Shown: positions 34,509 to 43,028 of the stretch, one piece after another
Layout: every line of letters begins with the position of its first letter
Position numbering within the stretch: the first letter of the stretch is position 1
The notes under the pieces: model-generated
Seen by the model: only the letters and a program-made list of their open reading frames with translations
The model's database searches: none
What the model was told of the DNA's origin: nothing
Assembly (NCBI GenBank): GCA_051881355.1
Contig: JBJEPS010000020.1
Location: forward strand, 1 to 64,000
Length of the DNA stretch: 64,000 nucleotides
Origin: Fimenecus sp051881355
GTDB taxonomy: Bacteria > Bacillota > Clostridia > Oscillospirales > Acutalibacteraceae
Direction: 5' to 3'
Translations under genes and position numbers: made by a program

Positions 34509-34910
34509 ATGGCTACCGCAGCAAAAAAGGGCACGGCAACTCGCCGTCGCCGTGAACGCAAAAATATCGAAAAAGGTGCAGCTCATATTCAATCCACCTT
34601 CAATAACACCATCGTGACGATTACCGATGTGCAGGGCAACGCTGTTTCGTGGGCTTCCGCCGGCGAAATGGGCTTCAGAGGCTCCAAAAAGTCTACGCCG
34701 TTTGCCGCGCAGACCGCAGCGGAAACTGCAGCGAAAATTGCAATTGACCACGGTATGAAAACGGTGGAAGTGTATGTCAAGGGTCCGGGTTCAGGGCGTG
34801 AAGCCGCAATCCGTGCGCTGCAGACCGCCGGTTTGGACGTAACGATGATTAAAGACGTTACCCCCATTCCGCACAACGGCTGCCGCCCGCCCAAGAGAAG
34901 AAGAGTGTAA
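34509..34910 (+). CDS. rpsK: 30S ribosomal protein S11
   Basis: 133 residues; HIQSTFNNTIVTITDVQGNA and the C-terminal PIPHNGCRPPKRRRV are diagnostic. It forms the platform region near the mRNA Shine-Dalgarno helix. Confidence 0.97.
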   Translation: MATAAKKGTATRRRRERKNIEKGAAHIQSTFNNTIVTITDVQGNAVSWASAGEMGFRGSKKSTPFAAQTAAETAAKIAIDHGMKTVEVYVKGPGSGREAAIRALQTAGLDVTMIKDVTPIPHNGCRPPKRRRV

Positions 34911-34929
34911 GTTTTTGGAGGTGTAATTT

Positions 34930-35556
34930 ATGGCAAGATATACAGGTGCGGTTTGCAAAATTTGCCGCCGTGAGGGCAAGAAGCTCTTTTTGAAGGGCGA
35001 CCGTTGCTACACCGGCAAATGTGCATTTGAACGCCGCAGCTATGCGCCGGGTCAACACGGGCAAGGTCGCAAAAAGACTTCCGAATACGGTATGCAGCTT
35101 CGCGCGAAGCAGCAGGCTCGCCGTTATTACGGGATTCAGGAAGGCCAGTTCCACAAATATTTCCTGATGGCAGAACGCAAACAGGGTATGACCGGTGAAA
35201 ACCTGCTCCGCATTTGCGAAAGCAGACTGGATAATGTCGCTTACCTTTTGGGCTGGGCTTCGTCCCGCGCAGAAGCAAGACAGCTCACCACGCATGGTCA
35301 CTATCTCGTCAACGGCAAGAAAGTGGACATTCCGTCCTATCTTTTGAAAGCCGGCGATGTGGTTTCGATTCGTGAAAAGAGCCGCGACAGTGAAAAAATA
35401 AAAGCTGTTCTCGAAGCAAACGCTTCCCGTCCCGTGCCGGAATGGCTGGACAAAAACGGCGATGACTTGACCGCAAAGGTCGTCAAACTGCCTGACAGAG
35501 AGCAGATTGAAGTTCCTGTTGAAGAACATCTTATCGTTGAGTTCTATTCAAAATAA
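34930..35556 (+). CDS. rpsD: 30S ribosomal protein S4, cysteine-containing form
   Basis: 208 residues. The N-terminus has CKICRREGKKLFLKG and CYTGKCAFERR, i.e. four cysteines for zinc (the C+ form), followed by an S4 domain (SRLDNVAYLLGWASSRAEAR). It is a primary 16S binder. Its place between rpsK and rpoA is usual for Clostridia, unlike B. subtilis, where rpsD is separate. Confidence 0.97.
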   Translation: MARYTGAVCKICRREGKKLFLKGDRCYTGKCAFERRSYAPGQHGQGRKKTSEYGMQLRAKQQARRYYGIQEGQFHKYFLMAERKQGMTGENLLRICESRLDNVAYLLGWASSRAEARQLTTHGHYLVNGKKVDIPSYLLKAGDVVSIREKSRDSEKIKAVLEANASRPVPEWLDKNGDDLTAKVVKLPDREQIEVPVEEHLIVEFYSK

Positions 35557-35655
35557 TCGCATCGGTGATTTTCAATCGAATTCTCGATTTATACAGGTAC
35601 GAATTTATGTTTTATTTCGGGCGTTTGCCCGAATCCCACGATAGGAGGGTTTTGA

Positions 35656-36606
35656 ATGATAGGAATTGATAAGCCCAGCATTGAAGCACTCGACTTGTCC
35701 GCGGACGGAACCTACGGTAAATTCATTATGGAACCGCTGGAAAGAGGCTACGGCACTACGCTTGGGAACTCCCTGCGCCGCGTGCTTTTGTCCTCTTTGC
35801 CGGGGTATGCAATTACTTCGGTCAAAATTGACGGCGTGCTCCATGAATTCTCCACCGTTCCCGGTGTAAAAGAAGATGTGACCGAAATCGTTCTGAATTT
35901 GAAAGGCGTAATCCTGAAAATTCAGGGCGACGGTCCGAAAACGCTGTATGTGGAAGCCAGCGGCAAATGCGAGGTCACGGCAGGCGATATCAAAACAGAT
36001 TCCGAGGTTGAAATTCTCAATCCCGACCATTTGATTGCAACGCTTTCCGAGGGCGCAACGCTCAATATGGAACTGACCGCTGACAGAGGTCGCGGCTATG
36101 TTTCGGCAGAGCGCAACAAGCAGATGATGCAGCCCGTCATCGGCGTCATTGCAATTGACTCTATCTACACCCCCGTGCTGAAGGTGAATTACACGGTGGA
36201 AAACACCCGTGTTGGGCAGATTACCGACTTCGACAAATTAACGCTCGAAGCCTGGACGAACGGCACCATTTCCGCGAAGGAAGCGGTTTCGCTCGGCGCC
36301 AAGATTCTCACTGAACACCTCAACCTCTTTGTTGACCTCTCTGATGAGGCAGGCAATACTGAGGTGATGGTCGTGAAAGACGACGACGGCAAAGAAAAAG
36401 CACTCGAGATGACCATTGAGGAGCTTGACCTGTCCGTGCGTTCCTTCAACTGCCTGAAGCGTGCCGGCATCAACACGGTGGAAGATTTAATCAGCAAATC
36501 AGAGGAAGATATGATGAAGGTGCGCAACCTTGGCAGAAAGTCGCTTGAAGAAGTGATTGCCAAGCTTGAGTCCCTGAACTTCACTCTCCGCAAAGAAGAC
36601 GAATAA
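35656..36606 (+). CDS. rpoA: RNA polymerase alpha subunit
   Basis: 316 residues with the N-terminal dimerisation domain (EPLERGYGTTLGNSLRRVLL) and the C-terminal DNA/UP-element-binding domain (LKRAGINTVEDLISKSEEDM, LGRKSLEEV). Both domains and the linker are complete. A TTCGGGC/GCCCGAA hairpin (35616-35633) precedes its ribosome site in the 99-nt gap after rpsD. Confidence 0.97.
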   Translation: MIGIDKPSIEALDLSADGTYGKFIMEPLERGYGTTLGNSLRRVLLSSLPGYAITSVKIDGVLHEFSTVPGVKEDVTEIVLNLKGVILKIQGDGPKTLYVEASGKCEVTAGDIKTDSEVEILNPDHLIATLSEGATLNMELTADRGRGYVSAERNKQMMQPVIGVIAIDSIYTPVLKVNYTVENTRVGQITDFDKLTLEAWTNGTISAKEAVSLGAKILTEHLNLFVDLSDEAGNTEVMVVKDDDGKEKALEMTIEELDLSVRSFNCLKRAGINTVEDLISKSEEDMMKVRNLGRKSLEEVIAKLESLNFTLRKEDE

Positions 36607-36621
36607 GAAGGAGTGATTTAG

Positions 36622-36981
36622 ATGCCCGGAACCAGAAAACTCGGCAGAACTACGGATCACCGTAAAGCGATGCTCAGAGGTATGGTTACTTATCTGCTGG
36701 AAAACGGCAAGGTGGAAACTACCGTTACCAGAGCGAAGGAAGTCCGCTCCATGGCAGAAAAGATGATTACCATCGCAAAGGACAACACCCTGCACGCAAA
36801 GCGTCAGGTGTTCGCATATGTTACGAAAGATGATGTTGTGAAAAAGCTGTTTGATGAAATTGCGCCCAAATATGCAGGCGTGAACGGCGGCTATACCCGC
36901 ATCATCAAAACCGGTACTCGCCGCGGTGATGCCGCAGAAATGTGCATCATTGAATTGGTCGAGCCGAAAAAAGCGGAATAA
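36622..36981 (+). CDS. rplQ: 50S ribosomal protein L17
   Basis: 119 residues; KLGRTTDHRKAMLRGMVTYL start and GGYTRIIKTGTRRGDAAEM core. Last gene of the ribosomal series, directly followed by a strong terminator. Confidence 0.97.
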   Translation: MPGTRKLGRTTDHRKAMLRGMVTYLLENGKVETTVTRAKEVRSMAEKMITIAKDNTLHAKRQVFAYVTKDDVVKKLFDEIAPKYAGVNGGYTRIIKTGTRRGDAAEMCIIELVEPKKAE

Positions 36982-37001
36982 ATTCTGCAAAATAAACACA
37001 C

Positions 37002-37042
37002 ATACCGCGCACGGACAAAAATCCGTGTGCGGTATTTTTTTA
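37002..37042 (+). terminator. Terminator of the alpha operon
   Basis: ATACCGCGCACGGA pairs with TCCGTGTGCGGTAT (one G-U pair), ending in TTTTTTT, 20 nt after the rplQ stop. Confidence 0.9.
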
Positions 37043-37081
37043 CTTGTAAAGACCATATACATAGTGCGAGGGAGGGGTTTT

Positions 37082-37858
37082 ATGAAACGGTATATGCTGT
37101 TGACCAAACAATCTATTACAGTGGGGCTGATGCTTGTCCTTTCGGCAGTGCTTGTGGCAGCAGGGGTGTCCCAGCGGTATCAAACCATACAGGCGGCAAA
37201 TACGCAGGAACGCAAGCTACCCGTATATTGCGTCGATACCAACGAAAAAAAGGTAGCCATTACCTTTGATGCGGCTTGGGGCGCAGACGATACAGACGAA
37301 TTGCTGTCTATTTTAGACGAATACAATGCAAAAGTGACCGTGTTTGTGGTCGGGGACTGGGTTCGCAAGTACCCGGATGCAGTCAAAGCTTTTTATCATG
37401 CGGGGCATACGATTGCGAATCATTCCGACAGCCACAAGGCATACAGCAAGCTATCTTTGGAGGAAATCACCGCTGATATTGAAAAATGCAATGCCGAAAT
37501 CGAAGCCTGCATCGGCGAAAAACCGAAGTTATTGCGTGCACCGTCGGGCGATTATACAAATGATGTTATTACCGCCGCTGAAAGTCTTTCCATGCAGACC
37601 GTGCAGTGGTCAGTGGACAGTCTGGATTGGCAGGGGTTAGAGGTGGAAGAAATGGTATCACGCGTGACGGGCGCGGCAGAAAACGGGTCAATTATTTTAT
37701 TCCACAACGATGTTAAAAACACGCCCGAAGCGTTACGGCAGTGCTTGCAGGCGTTGTCCGAAAAAGGGTATCAGTTTGTTACGGTGGAGGAGTTAATCTA
37801 TTGGGACAATTACCGCATCGACGCCACGGGCAAACAGCACAACTTACCAAACGGTTAA
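37082..37858 (+). CDS. Polysaccharide deacetylase (NodB domain, PdaB-like)
   Basis: 258 residues. An N-terminal membrane anchor or uncleaved signal (15-40) is followed by a NodB homology domain. The metal triad is Asp (AITFDAAWG, residue 63) plus His114 and His118 (ANHSDSH). LRAPSGDY supplies the catalytic Arg region, and the C-terminal His is in ILFHND. It should remove acetyl groups from cell-wall or cortex glycan outside the membrane. The ITFDAAWG form resembles the sporulation protein PdaB; a sporulation role is an inference. GGGAGGGG precedes the start. Confidence 0.88.
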   Translation: MKRYMLLTKQSITVGLMLVLSAVLVAAGVSQRYQTIQAANTQERKLPVYCVDTNEKKVAITFDAAWGADDTDELLSILDEYNAKVTVFVVGDWVRKYPDAVKAFYHAGHTIANHSDSHKAYSKLSLEEITADIEKCNAEIEACIGEKPKLLRAPSGDYTNDVITAAESLSMQTVQWSVDSLDWQGLEVEEMVSRVTGAAENGSIILFHNDVKNTPEALRQCLQALSEKGYQFVTVEELIYWDNYRIDATGKQHNLPNG

Positions 37859-38182
37859 TCGTAATTTACTTGGCAGGGTATCTTTCCCTTATCCTCTCGA
37901 TTGGAAATCACATCGCGTAGGGAATGACCTGCGTGTCGTTCCGTAAATCACATTAACCGCTACGTGCGGGCGTGAGAACTCGCCCTTATGCACGAACCGA
38001 ATTTGTAGGGGGCGTCGACTCGGCGCCCCGTAATAAATTACATCTGTTTTTGCGGGCGGCCGAGGTCGTCCGCCCCTACGCACCAAATCAATTGTGTTCC
38101 CTATAATTTTTCATTTTTCATTTAACATTTTTCACCGCCGCGCCGCGCCATCCGCCCCTACGCGTACGCAATGAACAATACA
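37859..38182. repeat. Intergenic palindrome cluster
   Basis: About 320 nt without a gene. From left to right: the motif TCTTTCCC..ATCCTCTCGATTGGAAAT (37881-37908, also at 49592-49620), GGAATGAC/GTCGTTCC (37921-37942), CGGGCG...CTCGCCC (37968-37985), GTAGGGGGCGTCGACTCGGC (38006-38025, then GCCCCG), and GCGGGCGGCCGAGGTCGTCC (38052-38071, then GCCCCTACG). Several palindromes share TAGGG/CCCTA borders but have different arm sequences. Confidence 0.65.
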
Positions 38183-38219
38183 CCCCACAGGATTTTTCTT
38201 GTTTCCTGTGGGGCGTTTT
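38183..38219. terminator. Terminator between convergent genes
   Basis: CCCCACAGGA (38183-38192) pairs with TCCTGTGGGG (38204-38213), followed by GTTTTT. The T-tract suits the + strand deacetylase; the hairpin also ends the opposing fucosidase transcript. Confidence 0.8.
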
Positions 38220-38224
38220 TGTCT

Positions 38225-39577
38225 TTACACTCTGTATGCGCCGGTGGCGATAACCTCTGCCTTTTCTATGTAGGGTTCGTTACGGCATTGCTCGATTTTC
38301 ACAGTCAGATTGTCGGTAACAATCGGCGCAAAGATGGCAATTCGCGAAAAGCCGATAATCGTACCGCTGAAAACTTGCTTGCCGTCCGCGTAAATCGAAA
38401 ATTTTTCCACGCGTTGGGATTTCGTTGTATCCTCTGCCAACCGCACGCGGTCCACGGACTGTTTCGGGAAATGCAAATGGAGCGTATACCCGCCGTCGGC
38501 GATTTCGGTTTGAACATCTTTGATTTGCAGTTCGTCCTCTTTTAAAATCCACTTGCCCATTTCACGCAGACGCTTGACATCCGCCTTTGCAAACTGCCCG
38601 TTGCGGTTGGGCGGAATGTTTAACAGCATCAGGCTGTTATTCCCGACGGAATTGTAATAAATTTGCATCAAATGTTTGAGCGTTTTGAGCGTAAAACGCT
38701 GTAACGGGTGGTAAAACCAGCCAAGCCGAATGGAGACGTCGACCTCAGCGGGATACCACATAAACTCGTCAAAATCCTTTAAAAATGCCCGTGAGCCCAT
38801 ATCGGGGAGCATCACATCTTGGCAGCGTTTTTGAAACGCTTTCATATCGTCTGAATCCTGACAGTTCACCGCAAAATTTTGCTGGTCATACTGAAATTTC
38901 GGCACAACGTTCCATTCGCTTTCGCGGGTTTTGCCGCTTTCGTTGCCAATCCACCGCACATCGGGCGCACAGCCTGACATCACAATATTCGGCTGTAATT
39001 CCACTGCAGTTTTCCAAATCCGTTCGAAGTCGTATTTTTGCACAGGCTGTCCGTCCGCTTTTGCACCGCATGCGCCGTCAAGCCACAGCATAAAAATTTC
39101 CCCGTAATTTGTCAACAGCTCGGTCATTTGCGCAATATAGAAGTCGTTGTATTCGGGTGTACCGTAGCAAGGGGCATTTCTGTCCCACGGCGAAAGATAA
39201 ACGCCGAATTTCAGCCCGTATTTTTTACAGGAGTCTGCCACCTCGCGCACCACATCGCCCTTGCCGTTTTTATACGGACTGTTTTTGACGGAATGTTCGG
39301 TCGTTTTTGTCTGCCAAAGGCAAAAACCGTCATGATGCTTACAGGTGAGGATAACCCCTTTCATACCCGCGTTGCGAATGGCTTCGCACCAAGCGTCTGT
39401 GTTTTGTTTTTTCGGATTGAATACGCTTTCCGGCTCTTTGCCGTTGCCCCATTCTTTATTGGTGAAGGTGTTGACGGTATAATGCACAAAAGCATAGTAT
39501 TTCATTTCCTGAATGAGAAGCTGTCGGCGGTTTGGGACGATGCTTGTGTATAAGTCAATGCGTTCCTGTTCAGTCAT
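38225..39577 (-). CDS. Alpha-L-fucosidase, GH29, cytoplasmic
   Basis: A 450-residue retaining fucosidase that should release fucose from glycans such as host mucin or milk oligosaccharides. GH29 hallmarks are CKHHDGFCLWQTKTT (substrate-binding HHDGF) and the nucleophile Asp167 in MLWLDGACG. The last ~90 residues are a beta-sandwich. There is no signal peptide, so it acts inside the cell on imported oligosaccharide. The start at 39577 follows GAGGTG; the longer frame upstream would cross the lipoprotein gene end. Only 13 nt separate the start from a terminator-type hairpin at 39591-39619. Confidence 0.9.
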   Translation of the reverse strand: MTEQERIDLYTSIVPNRRQLLIQEMKYYAFVHYTVNTFTNKEWGNGKEPESVFNPKKQNTDAWCEAIRNAGMKGVILTCKHHDGFCLWQTKTTEHSVKNSPYKNGKGDVVREVADSCKKYGLKFGVYLSPWDRNAPCYGTPEYNDFYIAQMTELLTNYGEIFMLWLDGACGAKADGQPVQKYDFERIWKTAVELQPNIVMSGCAPDVRWIGNESGKTRESEWNVVPKFQYDQQNFAVNCQDSDDMKAFQKRCQDVMLPDMGSRAFLKDFDEFMWYPAEVDVSIRLGWFYHPLQRFTLKTLKHLMQIYYNSVGNNSLMLLNIPPNRNGQFAKADVKRLREMGKWILKEDELQIKDVQTEIADGGYTLHLHFPKQSVDRVRLAEDTTKSQRVEKFSIYADGKQVFSGTIIGFSRIAIFAPIVTDNLTVKIEQCRNEPYIEKAEVIATGAYRV

Positions 39578-39590
39578 ATGTACACCTCGT

Positions 39591-39619
39591 AAAAACGCCC
39601 CGCAGGCAATGCGGGGCGT
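39591..39619 (-). terminator. Terminator-type hairpin between lipoprotein and fucosidase genes
   Basis: On the minus strand ACGCCCCGC (39619-39611) pairs with GCGGGGCGT (39603-39595), followed by TTTTT to 39591. It ends 9 nt before the fucosidase ribosome site region, leaving no room for a promoter between them. Confidence 0.75.
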
Positions 39620-39641
39620 GAAAATCTGTGTAAGAACACTC

Positions 39642-40715
39642 TTATTTCGCTTCGGATTCCCACCCAAACTGGTAATACATATTGCTACCGCTTTCAAAGG
39701 TCAGTGTTTGCGTGCCGTAAGAAGCAAGCGATCCTTCTCCCGTGACAACAGCTGTAATCGTCATATTTTTATCGTAGGAGAGGGAAAGCAGCTCGTCGGT
39801 TGCGGCGTTAAAGGTAGCAATAATCACGCAATCGTGCGGCACAAGGGTGTATTCCGACACCGTAAAGGAATTTTCAGCGCGGGTAAGCTTCGCTAATACC
39901 TCGGTTGGGTTGCGGAAGGTAATTGCACGTTTGATGGAATCGGGATTGTCCTTTAAATGAATTTCCACGATGCGAGTCAATTCCGTTACAACAGGCTCTT
40001 CGGCGGAATTATTTTCCGTGGTCGGCGTGACCGATGTATAAATGACGTCAATATCGTCCAACGTCAATTCGGAAACGATATTGCTGCCCTTCAAATACAA
40101 AATATCATTCAAATCCGTACCGGCTTTGACTTCCACATTTCTCGGGAGCGCATCGGAAATACCGCTTGAAATCATATCTTTATACAGCCGTGCAGATTTG
40201 GAAAGAGGCGTATTCGCATCGGATACATTGCCTTGCTCGTCTGTAAACTGAATGGTGCTATCAATCACCCAGAAGTTTTCGGAATACACCGTGGCGGGCT
40301 TTTGCGTTTTAATCGCATTGGCAATGCGGGTATAGTATTCCAGCGCTTCAACACGGTTTCCGTTTAATTGCGCCTGTTCTTCCGCACTTAACAGCGCCAG
40401 CACTTTGGAGAACAGCTCTTTGTCGTCATTCCCCGCATAGCGTGCTTTTAAATCGTTATAGTTCAGTTCGATTGTAGTGTCTGCGTTCTTTTCCTCATAG
40501 TCTTCAAACAGCGTGCTCAAAAGCTCGGTCGGCAGAACGGACTCCAGTTCCCCGTAAGTAAAGGTGAACATAGCGTCATGCAAATCGGTTTTCAGTGTTA
40601 CGGCAACCGGCTCGGGCGTTTCTTCCCCGGTGCTTATATCGCACGAGGTCAGCACCAACGCAACCATCACGAGAGATAACAAAACGCATATCCGTTTTAA
40701 ACTCTTTTTCTGCAT
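39642..40715 (-). CDS. Lipoprotein of unknown function
   Basis: 357 residues with a lipobox VLTSC (Cys25) after a hydrophobic segment, so probably lipid-anchored outside the membrane. The body is acidic with a possible helical region (LNYNDLKARYAGNDDKELFS) and a beta-rich C-terminus; I do not recognise a family. It lies 34 nt after the M28 peptidase and 64 nt before the fucosidase on the same strand, so the three probably share a transcript. AAGGGGA precedes the ATG. Confidence 0.75.
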   Translation of the reverse strand: MQKKSLKRICVLLSLVMVALVLTSCDISTGEETPEPVAVTLKTDLHDAMFTFTYGELESVLPTELLSTLFEDYEEKNADTTIELNYNDLKARYAGNDDKELFSKVLALLSAEEQAQLNGNRVEALEYYTRIANAIKTQKPATVYSENFWVIDSTIQFTDEQGNVSDANTPLSKSARLYKDMISSGISDALPRNVEVKAGTDLNDILYLKGSNIVSELTLDDIDVIYTSVTPTTENNSAEEPVVTELTRIVEIHLKDNPDSIKRAITFRNPTEVLAKLTRAENSFTVSEYTLVPHDCVIIATFNAATDELLSLSYDKNMTITAVVTGEGSLASYGTQTLTFESGSNMYYQFGWESEAK

Positions 40716-40749
40716 AATTTTCCCCTTTTCCGTATGTTGTTTTATACGC

Positions 40750-42009
40750 TTAATAGTTATCTTTTAAGCCTTCACTGTCAAACAGGAAAGCAGTTTCCAA
40801 CAAAATGTCAATGCCCGCTTCCACCGTTTTCGGGTCCAGATTGTCGGCTGTATCGCCGCGGGTATGATAGTACCGTGCAGGTGTGGGATCCATCGCCGCC
40901 AGTGCCACGGCTTTCATGCCGCCCTGTTGTATTGCTGCCGCATCGGACGAGCCGAAAAACACATTGGCATAGTCTAAATTGTATCCGGCAATTTCACTCG
41001 CCTTTTTGAGCATTGCCGCCGCCTGACGGTCCAGCTTTACGGTGCCGCTCATATCCTTGTTATAAATGCCCATAAAGTCAAAGTCGCGAAGCGTGTCCGT
41101 CGCAACGAACACGGTTTCCACATCGTCCTCGTTTGCATGCTTTGCGGCGAATGCCTTTGCGCCGCGCAAGCCTGCTTCCTCACACGCCATGGAAACAGCG
41201 ACGACTTCGGTGTTTTCAAAGCGAATGTCGTTTGCCGCCATAAAACGCAACACCGCCATCGAGGCGAATACGCCCGTTAAATTGTCGTTGGCGCCCGGCA
41301 CAACGAGCTTCCAATTGACAAAGAACGCGCCGAGCAAAATCGGTACAGCCGTGACAATCGCCAGCACCAACACCACGGTGGAAAGCCAATCGGGAATCGG
41401 GAACAACGACAGAATGTCCAAGACGAACTGCACAAACACCGAACCGAACGCCAACGCGATAACCGTCGTCAACAGCTTGCCGCCGCCGAGGTGGGTGTAG
41501 GTCCATTCATATGCGGAGTCAATGTGCCCACTGAAAATAATACGGCGTTTGGTTTCGCCCGCCGCTTTGCGCGTGCAAACCACGTTGCAAGTGCGCCGTT
41601 TCGGAAAAAACGGGTCTAACAGCGGCTTATACAGCAAAAATTCGCACACCATAAACAGTAAAGAGAACGAGGACAGCACCAGCGCCGCAATGTTGAACGG
41701 GGTACTCAGCGGCGGGACTGCGTCAAATCGGCTTAAAATCAGCAGGACTGCCGCAATCATCATCAAAATGACATCTACCAGCACCCAGCCCATAAACGCC
41801 TTTGGATGCAGTTCAAAATCTTCGGCTTCTACCGTATCCGCAACATTTTTCATCGACTCGGCAATATATGCCTGTGCCTTTCGTTCGCTTTCCTCGCCCG
41901 ATTCTCGCGGACCGATTTCTTTGCAAACCTTTTTAATTTCCCGTAGGGTGTAGTTGGTCATTTCCCTTCGCCTGGAAGGATAATTTGCGTTGCTTTCGCG
42001 CGCCAGCAT
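40750..42009 (-). CDS. Membrane-embedded M28-family metallopeptidase
   Basis: 420 residues. A soluble M28 zinc-aminopeptidase fold is interrupted by hydrophobic segments: two near 75-125 (WVLVDVILMMIAAVLLIL and a second helix) and two near 180-235. Metal ligands appear as SGHIDSAYEW, PGANDNLTGV, CEEAGLRGA, ATDTLRD and YHTRGDTADN. It probably trims peptides at the membrane; which side is unclear. The start at 42009 has GGAGTG upstream; ATG 41961 (MTNYTLREI) is an alternative. First gene of the minus operon with the lipoprotein and fucosidase. Confidence 0.85.
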   Translation of the reverse strand: MLARESNANYPSRRREMTNYTLREIKKVCKEIGPRESGEESERKAQAYIAESMKNVADTVEAEDFELHPKAFMGWVLVDVILMMIAAVLLILSRFDAVPPLSTPFNIAALVLSSFSLLFMVCEFLLYKPLLDPFFPKRRTCNVVCTRKAAGETKRRIIFSGHIDSAYEWTYTHLGGGKLLTTVIALAFGSVFVQFVLDILSLFPIPDWLSTVVLVLAIVTAVPILLGAFFVNWKLVVPGANDNLTGVFASMAVLRFMAANDIRFENTEVVAVSMACEEAGLRGAKAFAAKHANEDDVETVFVATDTLRDFDFMGIYNKDMSGTVKLDRQAAAMLKKASEIAGYNLDYANVFFGSSDAAAIQQGGMKAVALAAMDPTPARYYHTRGDTADNLDPKTVEAGIDILLETAFLFDSEGLKDNY

Positions 42010-42050
42010 AACATCACTCCGTAAAAGAATTTCCCTTTTCAATTTTATAT

Positions 42051-42079
42051 ATTTTAACACATAAAACCGAAAAAGTCGA
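42051..42079 (-). promoter_or_regulatory. Promoter of the M28-lipoprotein-fucosidase operon
   Basis: On the minus strand, TCGACT (42079-42074) and TAAAAT (42056-42051) with 17-nt spacing, divergent from the next promoter. Confidence 0.55.
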
Positions 42080-42106
42080 TAGGTATTTTGAAATCGGGGC
42101 GGGTTA

Positions 42107-42135
42107 TTGACAGAACGCGCGAAAAAACGTAAAAT
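42107..42135 (+). promoter_or_regulatory. Promoter of the carboxypeptidase-GH35 operon
   Basis: TTGACA at 42107-42112 and TAAAAT at 42130-42135 with a 17-nt spacer, near consensus. Transcription should start near 42142. Confidence 0.8.
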
Positions 42136-42177
42136 AACAAGCATACAGATGTGCTAAAACAAGGATGTATCGGGGAT

Positions 42178-43014
42178 ATGGCAAAAATACATTTCAAAAA
42201 GCAAGTGAAAGCAAAAGGCCTGTTGGCGTTGCTTTTAGTCGTGATTTTGGCAGGGCTGACCGTCGGGTATGCAGTAACGGAAAAGCGAAACCTCGTCGAA
42301 GCGCCCACAGAAGTTGTGACCGAAGCCGAAACGGAAGCTCCTTCAGCGCCGCCCATACCGGAGAACACCACCGCGAGCGAGGAAACGACAATCTCGAAAG
42401 CGCCGCCCGTTTCCCTGCCGCAATCGACGGACGGCAATCCCGTGACAGTTTCGCCGGACGGCGAGCATTGGGAACTGACGCTGGTGAATTTACAGTACCG
42501 TCTGCCGGAAGAGTATGTACCGACCTTAAAAGCGGCGGTCGAAGGGAGCACCGTACAGCTCGACGAGCGTGTGGCGCCGTTTTATGCCGAAATGTATGCG
42601 GCAGCAAAGGCAGATGGGTGTACGCTTACCCCGTATTCGGGCTACCGCACCTATGCGCGCCAGCAGGAAAACTTTGACCGCAAAGTGGCGTATTATGTTT
42701 CGCAAGGCTTGAGCGAAACCGAGGCAATCGCCAAAGCGCAAACACGCGTTTTGCCGGCAGGTGCGTCAGAGCACAACATGGGCTTTGCAATGGATATTGT
42801 CAGTGCCAGTGCAGATTTTGTTTCGACCAAGGAGTTTTCGTGGCTGACAGCGCACGCGCACGAATACGGCTTTATTCTGCGCTACCCTGAAAACAAAACC
42901 GAAATCACGGGCGTGATGTATGAGCCGTGGCATTGGCGATTTGTCGGCAAAGAGGCCGCTGCCGAAATGCAAAAAAGCGGACAATGTTTAGAAGAATATT
43001 TAGGCGTTGCCTAA
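42178..43014 (+). CDS. D-alanyl-D-alanine carboxypeptidase, VanY/M15B family
   Basis: 278 residues: N-terminal membrane anchor (~14-32), a Pro/Thr/Glu-rich linker (~40-90), then an M15B peptidase domain. Zinc ligands lie in SEHNMGFAMDI (His and Asp) and EPWHWRFVG (His), with the substrate-binding SGYRTYARQ segment. It trims the terminal D-Ala of peptidoglycan stem peptides outside the membrane. ATG 42178 is preferred; a GTG at 42151 sits within 10 nt of the expected transcript start. The GH35 gene starts 14 nt after its stop. Confidence 0.88.
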   Translation: MAKIHFKKQVKAKGLLALLLVVILAGLTVGYAVTEKRNLVEAPTEVVTEAETEAPSAPPIPENTTASEETTISKAPPVSLPQSTDGNPVTVSPDGEHWELTLVNLQYRLPEEYVPTLKAAVEGSTVQLDERVAPFYAEMYAAAKADGCTLTPYSGYRTYARQQENFDRKVAYYVSQGLSETEAIAKAQTRVLPAGASEHNMGFAMDIVSASADFVSTKEFSWLTAHAHEYGFILRYPENKTEITGVMYEPWHWRFVGKEAAAEMQKSGQCLEEYLGVA

Positions 43015-43028
43015 AAGGAGAAGATACT

